Positions 11,615 through 23,018 are shown, counted from the first letter of the stretch. The stretch is DNA of 64,000 nt from Micropterix aruncella (GCA_944548615.1 OX155971.1:24960877-25024876); one strand, 5' to 3'. Numbers and translations: made by a program. The notes: a model not told the origin generated them from the sequence alone.

Positions 11615-11956
11615 TGTAGAAAATAGTCCGCGATAGATTCGGTATACACCGTTTCACCGCTTCGTAAGGGAGAGGACCGCACGAGCGACCTCGAACTCGG
11701 AACCAATTGAGAGACCGGAGTAATCTGGTCACAATTGGAAGTAAGGGCGTGAGTGTCGGCCCGCCAGGTAACATTCCTGGCTATCTCGCCGATAAGGCGT
11801 TGGCCTCTTACGGGCTTGTGACATAGCTAGATAGTGGACTGTTTTGTCCCCAAGTCTTCTACGTTCACTTCCAGGGAGATACAACGACTAATCGTTAAAA
11901 CTTCCTGAGGTGACGGGCTCACCCGCTGTAGTCGACAACCCAAGTTGTAGAAAATA
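11615..11956 (+). mobile_element. SINE-like family, 5'-truncated copy with 11-bp TSD
   Basis: TGTAGAAAATA occurs at 11615-11625 and 11946-11956. The 320 bp between them start in the middle of the element at GTCCGCGATAGATTCGG and run to the normal 3' end 'gtcgacaacccaagt'. A truncated 5' end with an intact 3' end and a TSD is the signature of target-primed reverse transcription, and it fixes the orientation of the family. Confidence 0.9.
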
Positions 11957-13378
11957 TTTCAGGAGCTAATGGGCCCTCGTTGAGTTGGCCACGAAGACCC
12001 ATTTATTCGACACTCACGGGTCAACACCCATCCGGCGGCCTCCATGTATGAAGTGCGAGCCTGGGCAGGACTCTGACCATAGGGCTAGTTTCCCCCAGGA
12101 GTCAATCTTCTGGCACTTCTGGACTGTTTGCGCACCGGGCAAACAGTCCAGACTAGGGGGCTAACGGGCCAGGGGGCTAACGGGCCCATGATGAGTTGGC
12201 CACGATGACCCATGTGTCCAGGGTCGGTCACACTCACGGGTCAACACCCATCCGACGGCCTCCTCGCATGGGGAGCGAGTCCTGGGTAGGACACTGGGTC
12301 AACCGGTCTCCCCTGGGAATCAAACCTCTGGCGCCCCTGGACGGTCTGCGCACCGTGCGGGGTTTGCTCCAATCGGTTGTGCTCTCCGACTAACAGTCGG
12401 GGGAGTCTGGGAACTGTACTGTTTCCTATAGAGCGGGGGTGGTTGCGTACCTTATGGCGACTGCTCTGGAATTGACCATTGGCCATCCGATCCCGGGTAA
12501 GAGGCGGGCAAAGGACGCCTTGGTCCGCGAAGATTGTACGGTCTGCGCACCGTGCGGGGTTTGCTCCAATCGGTTGTGCTCTCCGTTTCACCGCTTCATA
12601 AGGGAGAGGACCGCGCAAGCGACCTCGAACTCGGTACCAATCGAGAGACCGGAGAAATCTGGTCACAATTGGAAGTGAGGGCGCGAGTATCTCGAGCCCG
12701 CCGGGTTTACTCCTGGCTAACTCGCGGTAAGGCGTTGGACTCTCACGGGTTGTTGACGTAGCTGGACGTAGAATGTACTGTCCAAAGTCTCTACGTTCAC
12801 TGCAGGGCGATAGAACGACTAATCGTTAAAACGTCCTGTGGTGACGGGCTCGCCCGTTGTAGTTGACACCGCAAGATGTTTGCGCACCGTGCGGCGCAAG
12901 CCAATCGATTGTGCATTCTGACTAACACTCGAGGGAGTCTGGAAACAGTACTGTTTCCTATAGAGCGGGGGTAGTTGTTGACCTTACGGCAACTGCTCTT
13001 GAAACGACCAATTGGCTCCCCGATATCGGGTGAAGAGCCGGCCAAAGCATACCGTGGTCCGCGATAGATTTGGTAGATACAGTATCACCGCTACGTAAGG
13101 GAGAGGACCGGGCAAAGGACTTCGAACCGTAACCAGTCGGGGGACCGGAGTAATCTGGTTGCAACTGGTAGTAAGGGCGCGAGTGTCGGCCCGCAGGGTG
13201 ATTAACCTGGTTATCTCGCGTTAAGGCGTTGGTCTCTTACGGGCGTGTAGCGTAACTAGACGGTCGACTGTTTTCGCCCCAAGTCGTCTGCGCTCACATC
13301 ACGGGAGACAGAACGATCTAGAATCGTTAAAATTTCTTGATGTGCTGGGTTCGCCCGTTGTATAGTCGTCAGCTATAG
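11957..13378 (+). mobile_element. composite array of three SINE-like copies
   Basis: Three pieces in the same orientation. (a) 11960-12140 holds the first 190 bp only and ends in a short inverted join around gggcaaacagtccagac. (b) 12165-12870 runs from the 5' end through the 3' end; about 47 bp (the 'acggtctgcgcaccgtgcgg' block) occur twice, at 12343 and 12538. (c) 12872-13378 starts at the same 'tttgcgcaccgtgcggcg' block and runs to a diverged 3' end. The repeated join at that block suggests recombination or template switching there. Confidence 0.75.
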
Positions 13379-13424
13379 TTGTATGCAATGAATAAATGTA
13401 TACAATGACTAAAATATATTATAT

Positions 13425-14570
13425 TTAACACGTTGAACGCCATGACGGACACCATGTGTCCGACAGCATTCTTTCCAACGGGGCCGCACCAATAAATCTA
13501 GAATCGTCCAAAAATCGTTGAGGTGCTTTTTCGCATAAAAAAATCCGTAAATAACTCAAAAATAATGGGTGACTTACGAAAACAGCGATTTACTCATTAT
13601 TTTCCGAGATGTCAAATGGCAGACACCAGTGTCTGTCTCCGCCTGTGAGAATGTCCAACCGTCTTTCCTTTTTTGTGGTAAGTGGTCAGGTTGTACTGTG
13701 GGGCTGCGAGGGTCACTTATTATTATTATTATTTATTCCGTAGCCGGCGATTGGGCAGGGGGTCGCCCTCGCAGCCAATACGTTGCTGTCGGTGCCACTG
13801 GATCTCGTACTCCATTCACGATTCGCTTCCATTCTAGACGATTTTTTGCCACGTCTCGAGCATCCCTAGCCGATAATCGTTGATTAAGGTCGTCTTTGAT
13901 GTTATTTAGCCAGGTTTTCTTCAGTGCCGATCGCTGAATTCTCCATTCTGTCGGACGGTCTCGCCAAAGAAGTTTACGTGGCAAGCGATTATCGTTCATT
14001 CGGCAAACATGACGGAACTATCGTAGTCGACGTTGTTGTACTTCTTTTTCGATCGATGTTACTAGATCGCATTTTTCTCTAATGGTCTCGTTTCGAATTC
14101 GGTCACGGAGTGAGACGCCGAGAATCTGTCTCAAGCATCGCATTTGGAAGACTTCGAACTTTTTGAGGTCCGATTGTAGTAACGTCCACGTTTCCGATCC
14201 ATAAAGAAGAATGGAAAGAACCAACGTTCGGTATAGTCGTACTTTGGTTTTGATGCTAATATTCGTTCGCTTTCATATGCACCACTTGAGCGAGGCGAAT
14301 GTTGCTGTTGCCTGACCGATCCGGCTATGGACATCGGCCGTCGATGCCACTTTCTTTTCCGTAACTAGTCTAAGGCGAGGGTCACTTGCCTTAGTAAAAA
14401 CAGTCGAAATATTGTCCGTTGGCCGCCTACAGGCTTTTGAAGTGATCAAGGGCTTTCGGACACATGGTGTTCGACGCGGCCCCCTGGACCCGATATACTG
14501 GCAGTCACAAGGTGTCCGCCGCGGCCCACTGGGCTAAACATGGTTTTTAGTCTGGCGTTCAACGTGTTAA
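13425..14570. mobile_element. piggyBac-type element with TTAA target duplications (non-autonomous)
   Basis: Left end TTAA + CACGTTGAACGCCA (TTAA at 13425-13428) and right end TGGCGTTCAACGTG + TTAA (TTAA at 14567-14570) form a 14-bp perfect terminal inverted repeat inside TTAA duplications, as in piggyBac elements. Subterminal blocks containing 'accatgtgtccga' recur at both sides. Without the nested LINE fragment the element is about 470 bp and has no transposase, so it must rely on an enzyme supplied elsewhere. Confidence 0.85.
13706..14387 (-). mobile_element. RTE-type LINE 3' fragment inserted in the piggyBac-type element
   Basis: GCGAGGGTCACTT is directly repeated at 13706-13718 and 14375-14387. 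Between them, minus-strand frames encode the C-terminal tail of RTE-type polymerases: SILLYGSETWTLLQSDLKK, FQMRCLRQILGVSLRDRIRN, RRLRWFRHVCRMNDNRLPRK, then LSARDARDVAKNRLEWKRIV near the stop. A short (TAA)n tail (13719-13735 on the plus strand as TTATTATT...) marks its 3' end, as in RTE elements. It is 5'-truncated and frameshifted. Confidence 0.9.
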
Positions 14571-15130
14571 GTAGATAGATATGTATACATATAATACTAG
14601 GAAGGAATATTCCTGAGCTGCTGTCCAAGAAGTCACTATTCGCCACGGCAGGATTTACCCGCACTGCTCGCAGTCGCTCACCTGTTCCTGCAATTCAGTA
14701 TCCATAGTCAATGAAGAAACGCTGATAATTTGCATTATTCGAGGTACGTCGTATGCTAATGTTATTAGGCATCCCTAGGTGAGCAAGTTGCGATGTTGGT
14801 GTGGAGATAAAGGAATATATCGGCTAATTCGCGCGCCTTGTAGCAATGCTAAACGCGTTAGTCAAAGAGGCTGAGCCCCTTTTGACAAGTTCAATGGCGC
14901 AAAACGAGTTAGGAGCGCCGCAAGTCGGCGGGCGAATGTATCCCGTATGTAAATAAATCCCAGGGGCGAGGTTCGCGCGCCCGCCCTCCAGTAATTCAAT
15001 AACACCCAGACAAGTTTATGGGCACAAACTGACGCTTATTGTCTCTCTCTCTCTCTCTCCCTCATGCCGTCTTCCTCGAATGCTCGCCCACTCGCAAATA
15101 CAATCGAAGAGACATTTACAAATCTAATTC
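14571..15130. other. no gene seen; (TC)n microsatellite
   Basis: Mixed-composition DNA. A (TC)n tract lies at about 15040-15060. No ORF with recognised features. Confidence 0.4.
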
Positions 15131-17480
15131 GCAACATTTGTCATCGTTGACACAGGGGCGCTGCCGCCTTGCGGATGGATTGGGTAGCTGGGGCTAAAAA
15201 CCAAGGAATATTCATTTCAGGCTTGATAGTCCGGCGTAATTGTTCTGCATTATATGTGCTTCAAACTCAATTAGTACTACCACAGAGCAAATAACATGCA
15301 AGTCTAACTTGCATTATTTATCATCATTGACACAGCGGCGCTGTCGCTCTGCGGATGGATTGGGTAGCTGGGCCAAAAAACCAAAGGATATAACTTTCAG
15401 GTTTCATAGTCCAGCGTCATTGTTCTGCATTATATGTGCTTCAAACCCAAATAGTACTACCACAGAGCAAATAACATGCAGCTTCTTAGCAAGTCTAACT
15501 TGCATTATTTGTCATCATTGACACAGCGGCGCTGTCGCTCTGCGGATGGATTGGGTAGATGTGGCAAAAAACCAAAAGATATACATTTCAGGCTTGATAG
15601 TCCGGTATCATTGTTCTGCATTATATGTGCTTCAAACTCAAATAGTCCTACCACCAAGCAAATAACATGCAGCTTCTCAGCAAGTCTAACTTGCATTATT
15701 TGTCATCATTGACACAGCGGCGCTGCCGCTCTGCGGATGGATTGGGTAGCTGTGGCAAAAAACCAAAGGATATACATTTTAGGCTTGATAGTCCAGCGTC
15801 ATTGTTCTGCATTATATGTGCTTCAAACTCAAATAGTACTACCACAGAGCAAATAGCATGCAGCTTCTCAGCAAGTCTAACTTGCATTATTTGTCATCAT
15901 TGACAAAGCGGCGCTGTCGCTCTGCGGATGGATTGGGTAGATGTGGCAAAAAACCAAAAGATATACATTTCAGGCTTGATAGTCATGCAACATCCTTGCC
16001 CTGTTTCAAGGGGTTACTGAAAAAACATTTTCTCCCTCAAAATATTAACTAAGAACCAACCCTCCCCCTATCCCCTCCACCCTTCCCCCTTTCGTTGGGT
16101 TGTTGACTGGATAGAAGCATAAGAACTTTGTAATATCTATCATTTTATATAAGCAGTTATTTTTATTATTATTTATCTGTAGTTTCTATGTATTTATTAT
16201 TATAATATACATATATTATATTATAAATTATATATTTTTTTTTAATGTATGTATGTATATTTGGATGTATGTATATGTATGTATATTTATGTGTATATGT
16301 TTATGTATGTGAGCTGTATTGATACTTTTATTTAATATTACACGGTTGGCTGTAAGAAATCGTGAAACGATAAGCCCGCCGTTTGTACTAAGTTAAAATA
16401 GAATTTAAGTTTTCTTTACCCATGTATTTTTTTTTTTGTTAGTACAATAAAGGTATTTTTCATTTCATAGTCCGGTATCATTATTCTGCATTATATGTGC
16501 TTCAAACTCAAATAGTCCTACCACCAAGCAAATAACATGCAGCTTCTCAGCAAGTCTAACTTGCATTATTTGTCATCATTGACACAGCGGCGCTGCCGCT
16601 CTGCGGATGGATTGGGTAGCTGGGGCAAAAAACCAAAGGATATACATTTCAGGCTTGATAGTCCGGCGTCATTGTTCTGCATTATATGTGCTTCATACTC
16701 AAACAATACTACCATAGAGCAAATAACATGCAGCTTCTCAGCAAGTCTAACTTGCATTATTTGTCATCATTGACACAGCGGCGCTGCCGCTCTGTGGATG
16801 GATTGGGTAGCTGGGGCAAAAAACCAAAGGATATACATTTCAGGTTGATAGTCCGGCGTCATTGTTCTGCATTATATGTGCTTCATACTCAAACAATACT
16901 ACCATAGAGCAAATAACATGCAGCTTCTCAGCAAGTCTAACTTGCATTATTTGTCATCATTGACACAGCGGCGCTGTCGCTCTGCGGATGGATTGGGTAG
17001 CTGGGGCGAAGCCAAAGAATATACATTTCAAGCTAGATAGTGCGGTATCACTGTTTTTCATTATATGTACTTTAAACTCTACTGGTACGTCGACAGAGTA
17101 AATACCATACGCATGCAGCTTCTTAGCAAGTCTATCTTGCAACATTTATCATCATCGACACAGCGGCGCCGTCGCTCTGCGGCTGGATTGGGTAGCTGGA
17201 GCAATGCTAAAGGAAATACATTCCAGGCTCGATAGTCCGGTATCACTGTTCTCCATGCTATGTACTTTAAAATCCAGTGGTACTACCACAAAATAAAGAA
17301 TATTGGCATGCAGCTTCTCAGCAAGTCTAATTCGTAAAATTTGTCATCGTTGACACAGCGGCGCTGCAGATCTGCGACTGGATTGGGTAGCTGGGGCGAA
17401 GCCAAAGGATATAAATTTCAGGGTCTATAGTCCGAAGTCACTGTTCACGCTATGTTATGTATTTTACACTCCACTGGTAC
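15131..17480 (+). repeat. tandem repeat, 191-bp unit, about ten copies
   Basis: Units contain 'cattattatgtgctt'-type, 'catgcagcttctcagcaagt', 'ttgtcatcattgacacagcg', 'gcgctgccgctctgcggatgg' and 'ggatatacatttcaggcttg' blocks. The GGCGCTG core recurs at about 15157, 15337, 15528, 15719, 15910, 16589, 16780, 16971, 17166 and 17361. The inner units are nearly identical and the outer ones (15157, 17166, 17361) more diverged, as expected of an array homogenised from its centre. Overlapping 63-78-codon frames on both strands follow the period and are not genes. Confidence 0.92.
15979..16472 (+). mobile_element. 5'-truncated LINE inserted in the 191-bp array
   Basis: The array breaks after 'cttgatagtc' (about 15984) and resumes at 'atagtccggt' (about 16467), so ATAGTC is duplicated. 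The insert encodes the last residues of a LINE polymerase (LPCFKGLLKKHFLPQNIN then stop), a C-rich then AT-rich 3' UTR, the family 3' hairpin (gaaatcgtgaaacgataagc at about 16356) and an AATAAA near 16446. It matches the 3' structure of the copies at 23930-24694 and 33400-33735. Confidence 0.8.
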
Positions 17481-17569
17481 TACTACAGAGTGTTCAGGTG
17501 GGTCAGTTTTCCCCGAGTAATGTCCATCGGGCGCAGATGAGCTAACCAATCAACTGTATTAAAGTTGTT

Positions 17570-17705
17570 ATTTTTATTTTTACCCTACTAGCACCTAAAT
17601 ACTTTAACTTCCACGAAGGTTGTCTGTAAGAGACTGTAATTTAAGCAATAAGTCCGTCTGTTGTATGTTTTGTCCTTAAATTTGCAATAAGTAATTTCTA
17701 TCTAT
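17570..17705 (+). mobile_element. LINE 3'-UTR end
   Basis: Contains the hairpin region shared by LINE 3' ends in this window (gttgtctgtaagagactgta, then 'gcaataagtccgtctgttg') and a following 'aaatttgcaataa'. No coding sequence remains. Confidence 0.5.
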
Positions 17706-17711
17706 CAAACT

Positions 17712-17897
17712 GTTACTGTGTAGGATATAATAACCGGAACGATCTGGAAGCGATATACGGTTTCCTATAAAGAGAAGGTAGTTGTTGACCTAGCATAACC
17801 TATCATTAGATACGATCCGTTGGCCTCCCGATCCCTAGTGATCTTGGCGGTCAAAGGGCGCCACGGATCCGCGACAAATTTGATATGAATTACCGCT
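17712..17897 (+). mobile_element. SINE-like family, left half of a copy split by a LINE insertion
   Basis: A diverged stretch that follows the middle of the family consensus: 'tttcctataaagagaaggta' for the tttcctatagagcgggggtgg block, then 'gttgttgacc', 'gttggcctcccgatccctag' and 'tccgcgacaaatttgat'. It stops at TTACCGCT (17890-17897). The continuation is found at 23019 after 5.1 kb of inserted DNA. Confidence 0.7.
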
Positions 17898-18085
17898 TAT
17901 AAATAAGATAAAACGAACTTACCACGTTAAGTGTGTAGCACCCGAAGTTTCGGCGACGTTACAACTGCCGTTATCCAGGGTAGACTAAAGTACTGTCAAT
18001 CATTATCCGTTGTTCTGCGGGTAGGCGGCAAACTACTGTTATTACTCGGCAAATTATAACGGTAGTGAGGAGGCGGGGTCGGCCC
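17898..18085 (-). mobile_element. Penelope-like element terminal fragment
   Basis: Resembles 50255-50440: 'gtgtagcacccgaagtttcg', 'cgacgttacaactgccgtta', 'agggtagactaaagtactgtc', 'ccgttgttctgcgggtaggc' in the same order. Similarity fades near 18085, where the LINE 5' region begins. The fragment sits directly between the SINE half and the LINE, inside the same 8-bp duplication. Confidence 0.65.
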
Positions 18086-18523
18086 ATCGTAATTTGTTGT
18101 CACAGTTGTCACGTCAGTTGTCACACGAAAAATTCGATCGCTCTTGTAAATAGTCGAAAAATAGTATCAGTATCGAGTGGCCTTTCTTTAACGATTTACC
18201 AAGTTAAGGATAGACTTGCGGAGAATATTTCTGTGAAAAAATCGTGTAATTTGGGTGTGGGATTGGTGAGATATTTTGTTTTTAAAAAAATAACTATTTC
18301 AGTATTCATCCGAATATTCACTACAGCGGTCACACCTGAACGTTCGCCGCCGAACGAACAGGCCGCAGCAGGTTGACAGATAGTGAGGTGAATTTACGAT
18401 TATTCAAGGAACGCTAACGATAACCTGCATACGAAATTTTCGCGAAACATAAAAACATTGAAACGCGAACGTCATCTATCTACTACCCAGTGATTTTTTC
18501 TTACGAAATTAATTAAATTAACA

Positions 18524-19504
18524 ATGAATTGCAGTAAGTGTAAAAATGATGCAGTAGACTATGTTGTTTGCGGGCAATGTAAAGGGCACTATCATTATGA
18601 CTGCGCGGGAGTTTCCGAAGTCACCTACCGAAAAATGAGCTCCGAGAAGAAGGCTAACTGGCGATGCACCTCGTGCCGTAACATGGCCAGCCCCTTACCA
18701 CAGTCTCAACCCTCAAATTTAGGTCAGCCGTCTTTATTTGATGTGCTTAACGAAATAAAAAGCTTTCGAGTAGATTTTAATAATATGAAATCAGAATTTG
18801 ACAACATGAAATCCGTTGTCCAGAATTCAATGCAATATATCACGGACATAGATAATAAATTAATCGCAATGGATGGCAGGTTCGACGATTTTAATGGCAG
18901 ATTAATCACTGCAGAGAAAAAGATTTCCTGTTTTTCCGAAGTTCAAAAAGAGTTAATAAAAGCTCAAGAAACTATATTATAGCTGAGACAGGAAAATAAT
19001 TTGCAGGACCAATTCTCTAGACAAAATAATATTGAAATTTCCGGCCTACCTACAAATAAGGGAGAAAATTTAATGTCGACATTACATGATCTATGTACCA
19101 TCGTGGGTTTTAAGTTATGTGATACGGATGTTGACACCATACATCGCGTGCGCCCCTACCTGGGCGTCACTGGCGCTGGTGGAAACAAGCAGCCGGCGCG
19201 CCCACCATCAGTAGTCGTTCGGTTCACGCAGCGCAGGCGCAAGGATCAGCTGATTGCGGCCGTGCGGGCCCGCCGCGGCATCTCTACCGCGGACATCGGA
19301 TTGCCGGGCGCGGCCTCTACCCTATACGTCAGTGACCACCTCACGCCTACAAACAAATTATTACTGAAGCGAGCGCGGGAACTAAAGGTCGAAAACAACT
19401 ACTCCTATCTGTGGGTTAAAGATTGCAAGATACTTCTCCGAAAAAATGAAACCTCGAACATCATCCGAATTTCAAACGAATCTGATCTTCATAAAATTAA
19501 GTGA
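18524..19504 (+). pseudogene. LINE ORF1: PHD finger, coiled coil and RNA-binding-type domain, one stop
   Basis: ORF1 of a CR1-like LINE packages element RNA into a particle with the polymerase. Residues 1-50 form a PHD-type Cys/His finger (MNCSKCKND, VVCGQCKGHYHYDC, WRCTSC). Residues 75-150 are a heptad-like, Asn/Asp/Lys-rich helix (NEIKSFRVDFNNMKSEFDNM). The second half (from QDQFSRQNNIEISGLP) resembles the L1/FP-type ORF1 domain, with TIHRVRPY, VVVRFTQRRRKDQLI and LYVSDHLTPTNKLLLKRA. An in-frame TAG at 18980-18982 separates the two halves; the same frame continues at once (LRQENN). Total about 326 codons. Confidence 0.85.
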
Positions 19505-19509
19505 CTAGC

Positions 19510-19889
19510 TACTGTGTTAAATGTTAAACAATTCCCTGTATTTTCAACAATTACTTGGGAATCTATTTCCTCTTCTTATTTGTCTACCTCAATTTTGTCA
19601 GTGTATTATGTTTCATCCTCACTAACAGTTGAGGCTTATTTTGTTTTTATTACAATAAATTGCAACAACGAACACTCTCTTGTCCACAAGTATCTCGCCC
19701 TTTTGAATATTATTAATTTAGTGTTTTTTAATTATAGTATTAATCTGTATGCACTGCCATATAGCTTATTACTTTTCTTGTTATTTGTATACTGCATAAA
19801 ATATTCTCGTTTGAAGAAGTTATTTGACGTTTCAGCTTTATTCAATTTATCACCTTTTTATTGTCTGTTTATTTTAAGACAATACTATT
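19510..19889 (+). other. spacer between LINE ORF1 and ORF2
   Basis: About 380 bp of pyrimidine-rich sequence between the ORFs. The open frame here (19514-19906) gives a hydrophobic, low-complexity translation without LINE motifs and overlaps the ORF2 start. I read it as non-coding linker. Confidence 0.5.
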
Positions 19890-22801
19890 ATGGATTACAA
19901 ACTTAAATCATTATCAATCTATTACCAGAACGTGAGGGGATTACGCACTAAGTATCATTCGTTTTTAACCAACGTCTTGCAATGCGATTACGATTTAATC
20001 ATTTTAACTGAAACCTGGTTAACGGAAGACTTTTATGACGCAGAATATTTTTACAATAATTATAACGTGTATAGGCACGATAGGCTCGTTAGTGACGGAC
20101 TCGGCGAGCGCGGCGGAGGAATGCTAATAGCTGTGCGTTGCGGGCTGCGCGCGCGACGGCGGGACGATTTGTGCTCGGAGCGGGCGCGCCACTGCTTGTG
20201 GCTGACTCTCGAGATCCCGGCGCCGACTCCGCTCGTCGGCGCTCCCTCCCGCAATACTGTATCCTCACACTCACAAACTACGTACACACATATAGCCTGT
20301 TGTTATTTCCCGCACAATGATAATCATTTAGAGGCACTTCGAACATTTTACGATAATACGTTTGATATCATGCAGAATCACCAAAATGACAACTTTTTAA
20401 TCCTCGGTGATCTAAATATCACTAAAGCAGATTGGTATTCTTTGGAATATTCCGATTCTCTTAGCGTGAACGCGAACGACGATATCAAAGTGTCTGACTT
20501 GATTGATTTTATGAATATTTCTAGCCTATCGCAATATAACGGATGTCAAAATAAAAATGGGAGGATACTCGACTTAGTTTTGTGTTCTACTAGCTGCAAA
20601 GTGAGGAACTCTGATTCCCCACTCACGCCGGAGGATCACCATCATAAGTCATTAGATATTACCTTTTACCTCCCCTGCAACACTTATATGATGTGTATTA
20701 AAGAACGTTTAAAAGTTATCTATCATGCGGCTGACTTTGTTAGCATAAGTAACGCGTTAATGAATGTTGACTGGGATAAAGTTTTATCGAAATTGGATAC
20801 TGAAAAATCGGTTACCTATTTTTACAACTTCTTACAGGATCTTATAGACAAATATATTCCGAAGAAACTAGTAAAATCACAAACAAATTATCCACCTTGG
20901 TATTCCCGTGGTTTAATAAAATTAATTCGTCAGAAAATGAAAATGCATTCCAAATGGAAAAAATATGACAATATTTGCCACTACCAAACTTTTTCATTAT
21001 TACGCTCACGGGAAAAGAAACTTGAGCGGGAATGTTACAAAAACTATATTGATTTCTCAGAAGAAAAAATTAACATCGCCCCTCGATTTTTTTGGACATT
21101 TATTAAATCTAAATTTGGTGCCAATAATATTCCCTCTCATATGAGCCTGAACGATGTATCTTCAAGTGACGGCGAAACAATTACCAATATGTTTAATGAT
21201 TATTTTAACTCAGTTTTTATCCCCGACACTTCCCATGTGAGTGACACTTCCTGTACTGATACAGCCTTATCTTCAGTTAACATCTCGACGGTAGAAATAA
21301 CAGAAAACCTTGTAGATAAACTATTTCAGCAAATAGATATAAACAAGGGTGCGGGTTTCGACAACATCCATCCCATCTTAATCAGGAAGCTTAGTAAAGA
21401 GTTTTCAATACCAATCACCATAATTTATAGGAAATCTATGCTGGAGGGCTGTTTTCCTGCCATCTGGAAGAAATCTCTGGTAACTCCAATTCTAAAAGGT
21501 GGTGACAAACATGATATTATGCAGTACAGGCCTATCTCTAAGCTGAGTCTATTTGGTAAGATTTTCGAAAAAATAATTACTACGTCGTTAACCACTCAAA
21601 TGCAGCACGTTGTATCAACGGAACAGCATGGGTTTTTTCGTGGTAGAAGTGTTAACACAAATCTTATCGAATACACTGACTTTTTGTTGAATGCCCTTGA
21701 TTCCGGATTCCAGGTTGATGCCGTGTATACTGATTTCTCTAAGGCTTTTGACAAAATTAGTCATTCTATCCTTATACAAAAACTTTCGAAATTCGGTATA
21801 CACGGCGACCTGCTAAGATGGATCCAGTCCTATATAAACAATCGTAGTATAGTTACCGCTCTTCGTTTCTTAATGTTCCGTCAGGAATTCCTCAGGGATC
21901 CCACCTTGGCCCTTTTCTATTTACTTTATATTTAAACGATATTGGACCGTGTTTTAATAAGTCGCATCACTTGCTTTATGCAGACGATACAAAAATATTC
22001 AAAATTGTTAAAGGTCTTGGTGATTGTGAAGATTTGCAACAGGATTTATTAAGCTTTGAGAACTATTGTAAGGATAATCAACTAATTTTAAATACGGATA
22101 AATGTAACGTCATAACATTCACCCGAAAGCATCATCCAATTATTTATGATTACAAAATATCCAGTAATAACTTAACCCGAGTTACCAACATTCGTGATCT
22201 AGGCATTACCCTGGATTCCAAACTGCACTTTAACCTTCACATTGATAAGATCGTAGCTAAGGCTTTTAAACAACTCGGACTGATTCTGCGCATAAGTAAA
22301 CCTTTTGCCAGAGGCAACACCATTAAAATACTCTACAATGAATTTGTTCGTAGTGTCCTAGAATTCGGAAGTGTAGTTTGGAGTCCCCAGTATGCTGTTC
22401 ACGTAGATAGGAATGAGAGGGTACAAAAGAAATGTTTAAAATCATTAGACTTTCGGACAGGTAGCCTCTGCACCGATTACGCAGAGAGAGTAACAACACA
22501 CAAAATGCATTTTCTGTATTCAAGACGAAAATTCTTAGACAGCATTTTCTTATATAAAATTATTCATAACCACATCAACTCTGCACCCCTTTTGGAAAAA
22601 AATCTTTTTAAAATCCCGCGGTCTTCCTCCTCACGTTCAAAAGATACTTTCTATATTCCCCCTTTTCATTCAAACTACGCAAAAAATACCTTCTTCAGAC
22701 GCTCTTGCATGTGTTATAATGAAGTTTTGAACGACATAGATATATTCTCAGTGTCATTAATTACTTTTAGGAAACAATTGAGTGATTTGTTGTTGCATTA
22801 G
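19890..22801 (+). pseudogene. LINE ORF2: endonuclease and reverse transcriptase, one frameshift
   Basis: The ATG at 19890 starts an apurinic-type endonuclease (SIYYQNVRGLRTKYHSFL; LIILTETWL; GGGMLIAVRCGL; FLILGDLNI; the final motif reads PEDHHHKSLD where SDH is usual). The reverse transcriptase follows: NKGAGFDNIHPILIRKL, MQYRPISKLSLFGKIFEKII, EQHGFFRGRSVNTNL, AVYTDFSKAFDKISHSIL. The frame is lost near 21855-21880. The next frame carries PSGIPQGSHLGPFLFTLYLN and LLYADDTKIF and continues through 21971-22801 (DLGITLDSKLHFNLH, VRSVLEFGSVVWSPQY). About 970 residues overall. The short N-rich stretch 20100-20260 is unusually G+C-rich. Confidence 0.9.
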
Positions 22802-23018
22802 TTTTAGTTTACAGTTAATAATTTAGGTAGGGTACTCGTACTAAATGAAAACAGTTCGATCCGACTAGACATTTATATTGTTGTGGCTACATTTACAAGT
22901 TTTGTTAAAATTAATGGTAATGTAGGTCTATTTGTTTAAGTGTATTTGTAAAAACATTTGTTTATGACTGTTTTTTACCTAAATAAAAAAAAAAATAAAA
23001 TAAAAAAAATAAAATAAT

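Larger units (their letters stand above)
18086..23018 (+). mobile_element. near full-length CR1/Jockey-type LINE
   Basis: Order: 5' UTR (to 18523), ORF1 with a PHD-type zinc finger (18524-19504), spacer, ORF2 with endonuclease and reverse transcriptase (19890-22801), 3' UTR and an A-rich tail (22985-23018). ORF1 has one in-frame stop and ORF2 one frameshift, so it is a recently inactivated copy. There is no RNase H domain, unlike the LINE at 42-47 kb. TTACCGCT at 17890-17897 and 23019-23026 is a likely target duplication that also encloses the Penelope-like piece. Confidence 0.88.

Noticed and set aside
15240..16907. Repeated 63-78-codon frames on both strands
   Set aside because: Same translation in every 191-bp unit on one strand and another on the opposite strand; a unit length just off a multiple of three keeps them short. 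No coding evidence.
19514..19906. 130-codon open frame between the two LINE ORFs
   Set aside because: Hydrophobic low-complexity translation without family motifs, overlapping the ORF2 start; best read as the LINE's inter-ORF spacer.
20060..20320. Open frames on both strands in the G+C-rich part of LINE ORF2
   Set aside because: They follow from the local G+C-rich patch inside the endonuclease domain; the ORF2 frame has the motifs.
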